64,000 nucleotides of DNA from Engraulis encrasicolus. Lineage: Eukaryota; Chordata; Actinopteri; Clupeiformes; Engraulidae. The position numbers were made by a program, and so were the translations under genes. The notes below the pieces were generated by a model, which saw only the letters and a program-made list of their open reading frames with translations, did no database searches and was not told the DNA's origin. Where the stretch lies: the NCBI RefSeq assembly GCF_034702125.1, contig NC_085862.1:18276891-18340890 (forward strand). Reading direction: 5' to 3'. Below are positions 1-13,630 of the stretch, one piece after another. Within the stretch, counting starts at the first letter, position 1. Each line of letters opens with the position of its first letter.

Positions 1-2449
<2,449 letters not shown>

Positions 2450-2699
2450 TCACAAGCCCTGTGTGGCAGGGACGATCTGGCTGTCCTTGACGACCGCTTC
2501 ATATGGCGGCGGGGGCTCCATGTCCCAGGGCGGGGGGGTGTGGGGGGTGTGGGGGAGGCTCTGATGACCGGGGTGCTGCGGTGGCAGGGGCAGGTGTAAC
2601 GGCAGTGGCAGACCAGGGGACGGGGACGGGGGGGCACTGACTGTGCTGACTCTGGGCTCCTCCTCCTCCTCAGCTGCCCTACGGATCCGGTCCAGCCTC

Positions 2700-2761
<62 letters not shown>

Positions 2762-5700
2762 AGTAGATAGAGAGAGAGGAGGGTAATGGTAAATAGATAG
2801 ACTGGTAGCCAGAGTAGGTATTGCAACTATGCTGCTCATTGAAACTGTGCTGCCTACTGCCAAGTGTTATCTTTTAATTAATATTTCCTAAATAATAAAC
2901 AATATTTACTCGTACTACAAAAGGACAGTAAGTTTTGCAGCTAAAAATGTGTATTTCTGGAAGTTCAAAATGGCAGACAATGGAGAAGATCCCCCATTTC
3001 ACGTAAGAAAAGTACAATTTCCCCAGCCATGGCATTGTCTTGTTTTGTGTTTTCAGGTGTTTCTAAGCCTGAATAGGGAAGCATTACACGTGCGGATTGG
3101 ACCAGGATGCACTTGGGGCTGCCATGCAATATGTATTTAGAACTCACATGCAATATTTAGCACCCCGACTCTGGCAGTGATCCCCAACATACAGTACGCC
3201 ACATTTGGGTAGGCATGAATAGCATTTCCACCAAACTTTATCTAATCACCATCTCCCCATAGACATACAGTTAACATCACTTTCCAAGATGTAGCATTTC
3301 ATGAATTGACCTTTGCTGTAAAAGAATACATGGAAGTCTCTCAGGTCTAAATGAAAGAGATCGGTCTGAGATGTGTTTCCCAAACAGATCTAGTAACTGA
3401 GTGTTTGGGACAGGCGCCACTGACTGATTGTGTGAAACGTTGTTGGACAATGACAATGTTTAACCAGAGGGGGTTTTGTTTACTTCTTTTCACAAACACA
3501 CTCTTGAAAAGAAATATGTGCTCAGAGCACACTGTGATCACTCCAGTATGTTAATACAAACACGACCTCACACACACACACACACAAACACACTTCTCAC
3601 ATAAATATTAACATTCAATACTGTGTAAACATGCATCTACTTAACAATACTCCCCATACATCATTCCATGCACATAATGATAAGTATCAGTAAGCACTAC
3701 AGCAGCAGACATTTCAATAGCAGGCTATCAATCAATGGAAGACAATCAGCTGTGATCTGTGAACAATAGCTCAACATGTACATGTCTCCCCACCACTATC
3801 TCCACCACCACACGTTACACTTTGCGGTGGTAATTCAACACAGGGAGAGTAGAACCAAAGTCTTATCAAAGACTGTTAAATTCAACTCTGGTAGCTTCAT
3901 GCAGATGGGCTCGTTGGCAACCCCACTCACTATTTATGGAGAAACTTTAACAACACCATTGGTAAACAATATTTCTATTACATTGCCAAGAGACTCTAAA
4001 GGTGATAATACACAGGGCAACTTTGTGAGCAATGTGTCCTGGCAACGACTTCGTAGGATGATGTTTTGGCTGTACATCACAAAACATTTTTATCAGAGAA
4101 CTTGGACTAGCTGTAGACAACTTTTTTCAACCATTCAATCAGAAGATGAATAGTCAATCATGATGTTGCCAGGCAACATTGCTCAGAAAGTTGCCCTGTG
4201 TATCTTAACCTTAAGTAACAGATTAAGACACGGTCATTACCATTTTGTTCACAATAAGGTCATAACACAGGCTCTGAATGATCAGGTTAAGTGTTGAATG
4301 AGTAAATCAGCACTAAGAGAGTGGAATTCAACTCTGATTCTCTATAGAGTGCATTTGGTCCTAATGAATGAACAATGCCATAAGTATGTATGTACTTTTA
4401 ATGACTTTGATCTTGTGTGACTGCAGTGGCCTCACGTAGTCATCATCCTGCTCCCCCTCTGTCTGGTTGTTTGTTTCAAAGGGCCAAGCACACAGCTGTG
4501 GTGACGGATGAGGCCCTTCCTTTCCTGGACACTGTCTGGATCTCATTACCGCCAGACCCCTGGTGCTGTCGTGCCCAGGGTTGCCAGATGAGACTGATGA
4601 ATTCCAGCCCAAAAATGCTCCAAATCTGCCAGGAAGCACTAAATCCCGGCTAATTTGAACTAGATTCTATTGATTTTTTTGGCAGAAAAACGCGCCCAAA
4701 TGCCCTTTTTTTAACCAATTTTTACCCACAGACTGTGATCCTCAGGAAACCACCCAATCTGGCAACACTGGTCGTGCCAACTTAAGACAAGGCACGGCAA
4801 CACAAAGCTCTTGCTCACTCACTTGTTCCTTCATTTGTGGGTTTTTTGTTCGTTAGTTTTGGTCACAGGACCTCTCTTCTCGTCATTTCTCTAAAGTTTC
4901 GCATTGAGTCAGCTCCTCATCTTCTGGTGTGCGTTTTGCACTTTCTTGAGTAGACTATTGGCCAGTTCAACATGCTGGTGCCCCCAATGGAATTGAGCTG
5001 GCCAATAATCTGCCTGCCTCTGTTCCCGGCCCCGCCAGAACATGACCAGAGTTCCTTCCTGTGACTCTGATCTCCGGCTTAATAAAGAGGAAGTGAGGCG
5101 GGCGAGAGGGGTCGGAATTGTCTGGTTTTCTCTGCTGGTTTAACGGTCTCTGGGGGCGTCATAAACTGTTGGAAGAGACCAAACAGGTCATGGTTTACTG
5201 TACTGTTCAGCCTGACAGGCAACCTTTGAAGACCCTTGAACAAACCTTTTTGTGAAATCATACAGTTTGTGTCTGTATCAGATAACAAAGTTCTCACCCG
5301 GTAGTTCAACAAAGCTTTCAAAGCCTACTACATAGCAATGTCATGCATACATTACATTGCAACGCATACAATGCATTTCAGTGCATGCACATCAATGTAT
5401 TTGCAGCTGGTAGTCTGTCTGAAATGCAGCACAGACCTAACAGAGTATTCCAGTGGTGCCCTAGTTCCGAGCAGCTCCAGGCCCGGTTATTTTAGCAGCA
5501 TTCCTCTGGGCCTACGGGACTGCCAAGTTCGATGCCTGAGAACTGTGTGGCTTTGTTTTTATCTTTGCCATGCTCGTCTGCTTTTGCCTGTGTTTGTTAT
5601 TACCGTCTTTTATTTCATGATTTTTTTTTAAAGCACACTGAGCTGCACATCTGTATGCACACGTGTACACCTATGTATGCCTTTTGTTTCTTGTTTTTGT

Positions 5701-6596
5701 AAAGCACCGTGAGCTGCACACCTGTATGAAATCCTCTACACAAATAAAAACGCCTTGCCTTGCTCAGAGAACCAGATGCAGCGGTCATCCCATTGTACCT
5801 GGATTGCAACATGTGATACCTGGGATCTGTCCTGGGGCAAGCAACTCTGTCAGCTCCAGTGGCAGACAACATACAGAACATGGCCAGGTGGTGTAACAGC
5901 TGACTCTTCCGCTTGCACTGGCCAACGTTAACTACCATGCTGTGTGCCTCTGCTTCTTTTTTTATTACAAATATTGTTCCTAATAATGTTCCTCCAGGTC
6001 AATTTGATAAGACACATGCCCCCTGTTGTTTGCAGTTACTACAACAATGGCAATGACCAAGTTGTATAGGCCCCCTACTGAAGTATTACTAAAGGTATTG
6101 TGGAATGTAGTACTGTGGTGCCACAACAGTAAAGTCTTTTCTTTGCGGGTTGATAATTAGCTGCCAAATACAGACAAAATCGCAACTTTATAACATCATT
6201 ATTGTTATTATTGTAATAACTACTAGGCTACTTTTCTTATTATACATGACACCTTCTGCTAGATAAAACAATACGCCCCGCCTCCCCTCCCCTCTCTGTT
6301 GTGTAGGTGATGAGAGCGTGCATGCATCCCTGGTGGCAACTGTACCTCTGGATCGCCATGGCCTGATGGGGGGTGTAGCGCGTCCCGGTGCGGGGATGGA
6401 GCAAGAAGTGGCCGGGCACCGTCAGCTGGTCGGACTTCATGACTTGGCAGAAGAGATAGACGAGGATAACGGCTCCGAAAACACACAGGAAGAATCCGGC
6501 CAGCTGCAGGGGCCACAACATGGTCAGGAAGAGAAGCAGACCGATGGCTATGCCCGCTGTACCCACCGTCACCGCCACGGTGCGCGGGGCTGGCAT
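2450..6596 (-). CDS. TMEM61-like protein A (two exons)
   Basis: Coding exons are 6596-6346 and 2699-2450; the single intron has GT at 6345-6344 and AG at 2701-2700. The joined frame gives 166 residues. The start MPAPRT was chosen because paralogues B and C also start MP-xxx-G at the same distance from the first hydrophobic segment; an in-frame Met 25 codons upstream is possible. Two membrane segments lie near residues 7-27 and 32-52, followed by a tail rich in Pro, Ser and Glu with MEPPPPYEAVVK near the C-terminus, a PPxY motif of the kind bound by WW domains. Family assignment rests on the shared design with B and C and the neighbouring dhcr24, as in human TMEM61. This copy is the most divergent: it lacks the SCSDT tail. 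The acceptor polypyrimidine tract is a (CT)n microsatellite. A possible AATAAA (minus strand) is at 2136-2131. Function unknown. Confidence 0.72.
2702..2759. repeat. (GA)29 microsatellite forming the intron acceptor tract
   Basis: On the minus strand this is an uninterrupted CT run ending directly at the AG acceptor of TMEM61-like A exon 2, so it serves as the polypyrimidine tract. Confidence 0.93.
3998..4212. mobile_element. Short inverted-repeat element (MITE-like) in TMEM61-like A intron
   Basis: The left arm from ATACACAGGGCAACTTT through TGGCAACG matches the reverse complement of 4160-4205 with few mismatches, giving arms of about 40 nt. There is no coding capacity. The target duplication is unclear. 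Confidence 0.7.
4590..4775. mobile_element. Possible short element with GTTGCCAG ends
   Basis: GGGTTGCCAG at the left end and CTGGCAACACTGG at the right end form short inverted ends around a T-rich body. Similar GTGTTGCCAG motifs occur at 29051 and 39650. No clear target duplication was found. Confidence 0.4.
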
Positions 6597-7878
6597 CTTC
6601 CCGCCTCTGCCCGGTTGTATTACATCTCTTAAGTCCGCCTGCCCTGCCAGCCTGGTCCTGGGTATGCGCACACCGCGTATTTTTTTGTATTATGTTCTTC
6701 TTTCAGTGATATCTGTGGGGAACAATCCGTATGTCCTTACTATGCAAAGCAGACAGTGTGGGTACAGCCATATTTAAAACCCTAGTGAGCCCACCTCATA
6801 ACTGACCAGCATATGCGCCCAGTTGTCTGTCCAAAACATCTGGATCGTACTTGTTGCAGTTACAGTACACTCGAGCAAGATTAATGCCATAATTCACCCA
6901 CACAGCCTTATAACAGTAGGTAGCGTGGCGTAATGTTAATATTTCAAAACTACCACGTGGTTATGGCTGCAGCGCACAGACATGTAGGATATAAAAAACA
7001 CAAAAATACACAAGCGCTTACCCAAACCCTTACATCGACACACAGCGAGCTGTGGTTGAGAAAAAGCAGTCTGCTTTGTCGCGTTCCATACTTTAACAGC
7101 GCAGTGTCTAGGACCTTACGGTTATGAATAATTTCGCATTGAAGTCTTGAACATTTCAACTGTTTCCACGGCCGTTTCCCCTGTTTCTGTTGGACTTCCT
7201 CTTGCAATTATTTGCTCGGCGTTTGGTGGGAGGAGTAGAGGATGGAAATATAAAAATACTCGAACAACAGCGCCCACCGCTTTCGCATGCGACAAAGACC
7301 TAAACATCAGCCTCCCTTGCGCCTTCGTCTTGCTGAACGGACGCAACTTTTGATAGTGTGATTTAGTAGGCTTGCGTTGTGCGGGAGGGAAACGCCCATG
7401 TCTTGGCAGCTCAAATAGTAGTTGAGTTGAAGGACGAACGCGTGAAGTGGTAAGAAGAATGCGGAGCTGTGCAGGTGAATGTGAGATGACGCCTCGCATC
7501 CTGCAGCTGCACCAGCCAGCAAAAATGATGTGAAACCGAATTTAAAGCAGACTAATTAATGCTCCTTTCTATGAGTTTATGATCAGTCCCTCATATCATG
7601 CCTATTAATGTAGGCCTAAGTAAAGTGTTTGAACGTATTCTCTGTAGCCTACTGTCTCTTGTTGATAATGGAGTGCAGAAATGCACTGCAGTAGCAACAA
7701 CGTAATTATCTGTTCACTCAAATTGATAGGCCTAATGACTAGCTCTAAACTTGAAAAACTTTGTCAAAAATGTTCAGGTGAGCAGTCACAAAAACAGTAG
7801 GGGTGCACAGAGAGTAGTGCAGTGGGTTATTTCACTAAGCCTAATGACTTCAAATTAAATATAGGCCTACATCACACT
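6597..7878. other. Upstream region of TMEM61-like A, no gene seen
   Basis: AT-rich and mixed sequence without a supported exon. The part near 7140-7510 is GC-richer but shows no family motif. TAGGCCTA occurs at 7611, 7727 and 7862. Confidence 0.5.
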
Positions 7879-7940
7879 CGCAATATCAGTATGATGGTAG
7901 GCCTATGTTGGATTTCATAAGACTTAATTCTGCACACAAA

Positions 7941-7976
<36 letters not shown>

Positions 7977-7986
7977 AACACACACA

Positions 7987-8059
<73 letters not shown>
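7941..8059. repeat. (CT)n(CA)n microsatellite
   Basis: A CT run changes to CA with scattered AAACA interruptions. A sister locus lies in the duplicated copy at 8640-8761. Confidence 0.95.
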
Positions 8060-8060
<1 letters not shown>

Positions 8061-8120
8061 ACAGTTAAGGAAAAAAAAAAACTTTTGGAAACACTTTCTA
8101 TGAAGCCCATGTCTATAGAG

Positions 8121-8508
8121 CAGTGGTTCTCAAACTTTTTGTGTGAAGTACCACCTGAGAAATATTGAGTTCTCCGAGCACCACCCTGACAACCAACGTT
8201 AGAATAATCGCAGTAAAGGCCTTCCATATTCACTTTTGCCAGTCAATAGGAGAGGTTCATATGGCATCAACAGCTACGGTCACATCCAGTGCAAGTTTGT
8301 TTTTAAATTTCCTACTTGCCTAGTATTATTCTGCATTATGTTTTCAGATTCATACAATTCAATATTACAAAATGTGAGACCAAAGAGACATTTTCAACTG
8401 CAACAACTTGATCAGCCTTCAATGTACAAAAAAATAATTCTTCCAAGTACCACCAGAGATGTCTCAAGTACCACCAGTGGTACACGCACCACAGTTTGAG
8501 CACCACTG
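8121..8508. mobile_element. Non-autonomous hAT element with 8-bp target duplication
   Basis: It begins CAGTGGTTCTCAAAC and ends GTTTGAGCACCACTG, imperfect terminal inverted repeats typical of hAT elements. It is flanked by identical CTATAGAG at 8113-8120 and 8509-8516. At 388 bp it has no transposase and would be moved in trans. The sister copy of the surrounding duplication lacks it, so it inserted after the duplication. Confidence 0.92.
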
Positions 8509-8639
8509 CTATAGAGCATTATGAGCACATTTATAACGAATTATAATGTAGACTTACAACGCATTACGACTACACCCGCAATATCAGAATGATGGGAGGC
8601 CTATGTCGGCTTTCATAAGACTTAATTCTGCACACAAAA

Positions 8640-8762
<123 letters not shown>

Positions 8763-9206
8763 ACAGTTGAGGAAAAACAAATTGGTAACACTTTCTATGA
8801 AGCCCATGTCTAGAGCATTATGAGCACATTTATATCAAATTATAATGTAGACTTACAACGTATTACGACTACACCCATGATGTTTCATGATGTTTTATAT
8901 CAGTAACAAATAACCATGAATCTAGCTTAAAATGCAGTATAAATCCAAGGGTGTTATGAGTGTCCGTGACTGGATATAAACTACAGGGTGCCTGATGGGG
9001 CTTATAGTAGGCCTACATTATGATGCATTATAGATGTGCATTCTACAGTGCATTATAGATGCATCCACATGAACTTCACTTTACTTAGAGAACACATTGA
9101 CGACTTATGAGCTCTCATGGAGCATTAGAGCATCTTATGACCCCTCATGACTGTTTATCATCCAGTCTGTGCAGAGAGGGGTATAGATACTCATTGTAGC
9201 GAAGGG

Positions 9207-9308
9207 GATAGTAAACCGGGGCTCTGACCGCTACACCAAAGAGCCAGGCTCGTTGGCATGTTAGTCAGAACACACTCACAACCCTAGTGATGGTCACTCC
9301 ATCACACT
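9207..9308 (-). repeat. tRNA-like SINE fragment, copy 1
   Basis: The minus strand reads TGGTGTAGCGGTCAGAGC, which fits a Pol III A box. The 103-bp block recurs at 9565-9668 with few changes (CGGGGCTCTGACCGC, GCCAGGCTCGTTGGCATG, GGTCACTCCATCACAC). Confidence 0.65.
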
Positions 9309-9544
9309 GCCTTCCCCTTCGGGAAGCGCACCCGTGCGCTTCACACACTCATGGTGTCCCTCACGCAACTGCCCATCATGCTTCTCCCATCCAGTGTGCC
9401 CCATCATCAATGCTTCACCATCACTGGGGTCCCTCACACCGGGGTCACCAATCCTGGGGGTCCCTCACATGGAATTACGGCTCACACACAATAGGTACGC
9501 TTCCGATGGCCTCACAGTACCATCCCACTTCTGACACCATTTGT

Positions 9545-9668
9545 AGCGAAGGGGACCCAGACCTTCTGGGATAGTAAAGCGGGGCTCTGACCGCTACACC
9601 AAAGAGCCAGGCTCGTTGGCATGTTAGTCAGAACACACCCACAACCCTAGTGATGGTCACTCCATCAC
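9545..9668 (-). repeat. tRNA-like SINE fragment, copy 2
   Basis: A direct repeat of 9207-9308 that also keeps CCCAGAAGGTCTGGGTCCCC on the minus strand, a decayed anticodon/T-arm region. The related sequence at 19976-20049 keeps an intact B box. Confidence 0.65.
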
Positions 9669-9912
9669 ACTCATAATGTACTGTAAGCCCTATCAGGCAG
9701 CCTGTAGGTTATAGCCAGTCATGACCACTCATGACACCCTTGGATTTATAAAGCATTGTAAGCTAGATTCATGGTTACTCATAACTGTTAATATAAAGCA
9801 TCAGGAAGCACTATGAGTGTAGTCATAATACGTTATAAGTGATTATAATGCGAATTATAATTTGTTATAAATGCGCTTATAATGCGCTATTGGGCTTTAA
9901 GTAAAGTGTTAC

Positions 9913-11986
9913 TCAACTTTTTACTCCATCATCTTTGCAACATATCAGACAGAACAAAAAAAAGGAACAACCTGCAGTTTAATCAACATGTGCTGAGACA
10001 TGCTTATCACAGTAGAACAGATACACCAACCTGTAACATGATGCATGCATACAGAGTAGACATAGTTTTTGACCCACGCACAGCCCACGTTCACACACAG
10101 CCCACCAACTGACATACATACAGAGCCTATAATCATTTAGGCCTCAACACTCCAGTCCAGGTCATGTTGCAACACCTCGGGAACGGACTCTGCTTACTGC
10201 GAAGGCTGTAAACCTCACTGTACTCGACTGTAAACTGTTCAAAAGACTTTAGTTGTAAGCAACTGGATGTCTCCCTGTAGCTTGAAGACGTGTCATCCGC
10301 CCTGCTGAGATGTCTTCCAGCTCCTCAAAGAGGTCCAGCTGCCTGTAACTGCACTCATTTAACTAAGATGACCTGGATGACAGGCAATCTTTCATAGGCA
10401 ACACTGTAAACACTATCAGCCCAGGAGGGCTATGCTACTGTAATATCTGATAGAAGGCACAGACATAAACAATCACACGTTTGACACTGAACGATGAGAA
10501 AATGACATAGAACACCTCACGACATCCAATTACTGGAATATTTGATTAAATTCCCGTTTGATTGACGTTGACTGGCTTGTAATTTAATAAGCTGTTCTGT
10601 GGTTTGGAATGTCATTGCCCCTTATGTTATCTTTGGCTACACTCTGACATATTTGGGTTTCTTTTTGGATCTTGTGATTGCGGAAATGGTGTTTTGTAGG
10701 CAACATTTTTACTTATTCATGGTCATTATCCATGTAGTGCAATTCTGACCATTATTGTCTGCTATATGGGGAGGAATTATGACTACAGAAAAAGGTATGC
10801 TGTCGGTCTTGCAAAGATCAATACATTATATTTAGTACAGTGGGTCAACAATATAAGGTGATATTATGGTATAGAAAACTTTGATCGCTACTCTTCAAGG
10901 CCATGACTGGTATCAGAAACTCTGAATGGCAGCTCTTTTAGTGCATAAAATTTCAGGGAAAACATAATTTACTTCAAACAGTCATTTAAGAGCCCTTGAA
11001 ACCATTAAGACAAAGACTATAATAAGCTTGTTATTACCAAAATGGTAATGACCAAGTTGTCTGTTAGCCTCTTTGTACAGATGGGCTCGCCAGCCCATTC
11101 ATTCTTTGCTGAAATTAAAGACTCAACTACACCATAACAATATTGCTATGATCTCGCTGAGAACAGATCAAGACTTGATCATTACAATTTTGGTGACAAA
11201 AGGTTTATTTTAACAGAGACTCCGCAGAGGACTCCATACTGCCAGAGCAGTATCACTACAACGTAGTTGAGTTTTTATCAACAAACAGTAAATCGGCTGC
11301 ACTAAGGCATGACACACATGGCCGTATGATGGATACCTGTGGAAAGAATTGTCCAAATCAGGTGGACTTCCCTTTCCTTCTCCCATACCTTGACATAAGG
11401 GAATGTACATACTGTATACAGATATATTTCAAATGTGATATGTGGATTTGCATGATGTGCATTATGTTTAATAGCATCATTTTAATGGTGTGGTATGGCG
11501 CCACCAGAGACAGTAGAAAGAACTTTGAAAATCTTTGGCTCCACCTTTCAGTCACACGGTGAGGAGACATTGCAGTAGGACTACTTCCTGTGAGTAAACA
11601 CTATATTCAGTGGAGAGAACATTTTTGCATCCATATGCAATGCAGATCTACGATTTCAAAGATATTAAGGCTAAATGTACTTTTAAAATGTGTGGAATGT
11701 GTTTTGGGTATAGAAATCGTTTGAATGCTGAGAAGTATACTGCCCTACAAAGGCAAAGTGCAGTAACTACATATTGTGTCAAACTTGAGTTCAGATTGAG
11801 CATGGTCTTCATTACACCTCCTTGATCTTATGACAAAGCCTTATTGTCCAAATATGTCCCATTTCAGAGCTATAGCTATGTCAAATTTGCAGCAGCTACA
11901 ATATCCAAATACCAAGGCGTTGACATTTTTTCTCTATTTCAGTGTTGGCGTAGTTACTGCACTTTTGCCTTTAGTATACTGACAGT
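9913..11986. other. Intergenic stretch, no gene seen
   Basis: Unique-looking AT-rich sequence between TMEM61-like A and B. Short frames have no family motifs. Confidence 0.5.
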
Positions 11987-12443
11987 CAGGGCTGTAGTAC
12001 TCGAGTCTTGACTCAAGTCCGTTTTTTTATGGACTTGGACTTGTCTTGGACTCGCTATCAATTGGACTCGGACTTGTCTTGGACTCGGACACTGGTCTTG
12101 TTGCCAAATTAAGCTTTTGGACTCGAGCGGGTCTGTCTTTAGAATTTATGATAGCCAATGCTCTAAGCAAAGTAGAGTGGAGATTGAAATCCAACAACAT
12201 ACATGTTGTCTTCACATCCATGGCATATACGTTACCTTCAAACATTCTCATAATTGACAGTCATCCTTTTCATCGTTTAACACTGACCAACATTTGTCTC
12301 GGACTTGACTTGGACTCGAATGTTGTTGGACTCGGACTTGTCTCGGACTCGAAACTCTTTTGACTCGGACTCGTCTCGAACTTGACTATTCAGGTCTTGG
12401 ACTTGTCTTGGACTCTACAAAGGTGGTCTTGACTACAGCCCTG
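11987..12443. mobile_element. hAT-like element rich in GACTCG/GACTTG hexamers
   Basis: The ends CAGGGCTGTAGT and ACTACAGCCCTG are inverted. The flanks CTGACAGT (11979-11986) and CTGACCGT (12444-12451) match at 7 of 8 positions. The interior repeats variants of TCTTGGACTCGGACTTG, so its codons look repetitive (LGLDSD) but code for nothing recognised. Confidence 0.8.
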
Positions 12444-12928
12444 CTGACCGTATCATCAGATCTAACTGTTGAATGAGTGGAACTAATTGGGTGTTGAGTA
12501 ACACATTACTGTACTGTGAGAGTCCCAACACTCAGGGGCACTGCAAGAAATATTAGGATCCATGAAGGATTACAGACAGGACAACACTATTGAAATCATT
12601 AATAGCACACTGCTCGACTTTTTATCCAGAAAGAACAATGTTGTTCGCTCTGAATTAAGATCTGTAAAGTCGAGCAGTGTGTAGGCCTAAACCCCTTTTT
12701 CATGTTTACAGTAGGTGTCTAAGGGCATTTTCACACCTTATCCCCTTTAAGTGAACCTAACTCAGTCCCCTTTAAGTGAACCAAACTCAGTCCTCTTTTA
12801 GTGGACCAAAGCGTGAACAGATAGCAAAGACGCTCAGTTCTATTTTTGTTTGTATTTTGAGTGTATAACAAAAACAACTGGCTGCTCTTTCAGGTCACAT
12901 TAGGCTTTTATGGTGTGTCAGTCCTCTA

Positions 12929-13103
12929 GGGGGGCGCTGTGGTGCAGCCCCCCACATTTAGGCTTACATGCCCTTGGGGACCCCGGTTCGAACCCAGCCA
13001 CCCTACCCCATATCTCTTTCCTGCTCATTTCCTGTCTCCTCTCACACTGTCCTGTCACAATAAAGGCCCAAAAAAAGCCGAAAAACATACTTAAAGAAAT
13101 ACA
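12929..13103 (+). mobile_element. tRNA-derived SINE with perfect 9-bp target duplication
   Basis: The head GGCGCTGTGGTGCAG, a B box GGTTCGAACCC (about 12987) and a pyrimidine-rich body with CCTGTCACAATAAAGGC ahead of an A-rich tail are the layout of fish tRNA SINEs. AGTCCTCTA flanks it at 12920-12928 and 13104-13112. Confidence 0.88.
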
Positions 13104-13484
13104 AGTCCTCTACAGCTATCCTTAGGTGATTATACCTAGTCACAAGTGTATCTTGTCAGGACTCATAAGTGAATCGTACTGAGACCACACCAATAAAGAT
13201 CTCAGTGCGCTTCACTTCTGAGTAGTCTGGGTACACTTTGGCGCGTTCAATATGCGCAGAATATGCTAGAGTCACAGGTCTGAGTTCGCTTAAATGGCTG
13301 AAATCGACCAGGTGTGAAAAGTGATAGTGTCATAACCAGCACCAGAGCAGTGCTTTAAATATGGAACTTTTGCATGGCTTTACAAATCCAAAAGGTCCCC
13401 CTGCCATAACAATTAACCCATCTCCCATACCCCATCCCTGTAAGTGCTTCCGCAAACTGAGGCAAGCCAACATAGTCCCATTAC

Positions 13485-13630
13485 ACCTTGAAGCTGACCT
13501 AAAAGTTAAGATGGTGCCATGACCGACCGCTTGCCAGTAACACCTCCACGCTGACCTCTCAAAGTTCAGATGGTGCTGCCCACTTGGCCGCCCACCTGCC
13601 GCTCACGCCTCGAAGCTGACCTCTCGATGG
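13485..13630 (-). repeat. ~60-bp tandem repeat overlapping the TMEM61-like B stop codon
   Basis: Three imperfect copies of CACCTCGAAGCTGACCTCT (plus strand) start near 13484, 13545 and 13604. The third contains the stop codon and last codons of TMEM61-like B. Each is followed by a relative of AAAGTTCAGATGGTG. Confidence 0.8.

Larger units (their letters stand above)
8785..9912. mobile_element. Foldback element with ~245-bp inverted arms
   Basis: The left arm (8785-about 9030; GTAACACTTTCTATGAAGCCC, GAGCACATTTAT, CATGAATCTAGCTTA, AAATCCAAGGGTG) is mirrored by the reverse complement of about 9667-9912. The centre holds a duplicated tRNA-like segment and a 235-bp unique stretch. No transposase frame and no target duplication were found. 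Confidence 0.85.

Noticed and set aside
9287..9574. 95-codon His/Ser/Pro-rich frame
   Set aside because: Lies in the repeated centre of a foldback element, with direct-repeat flanks.
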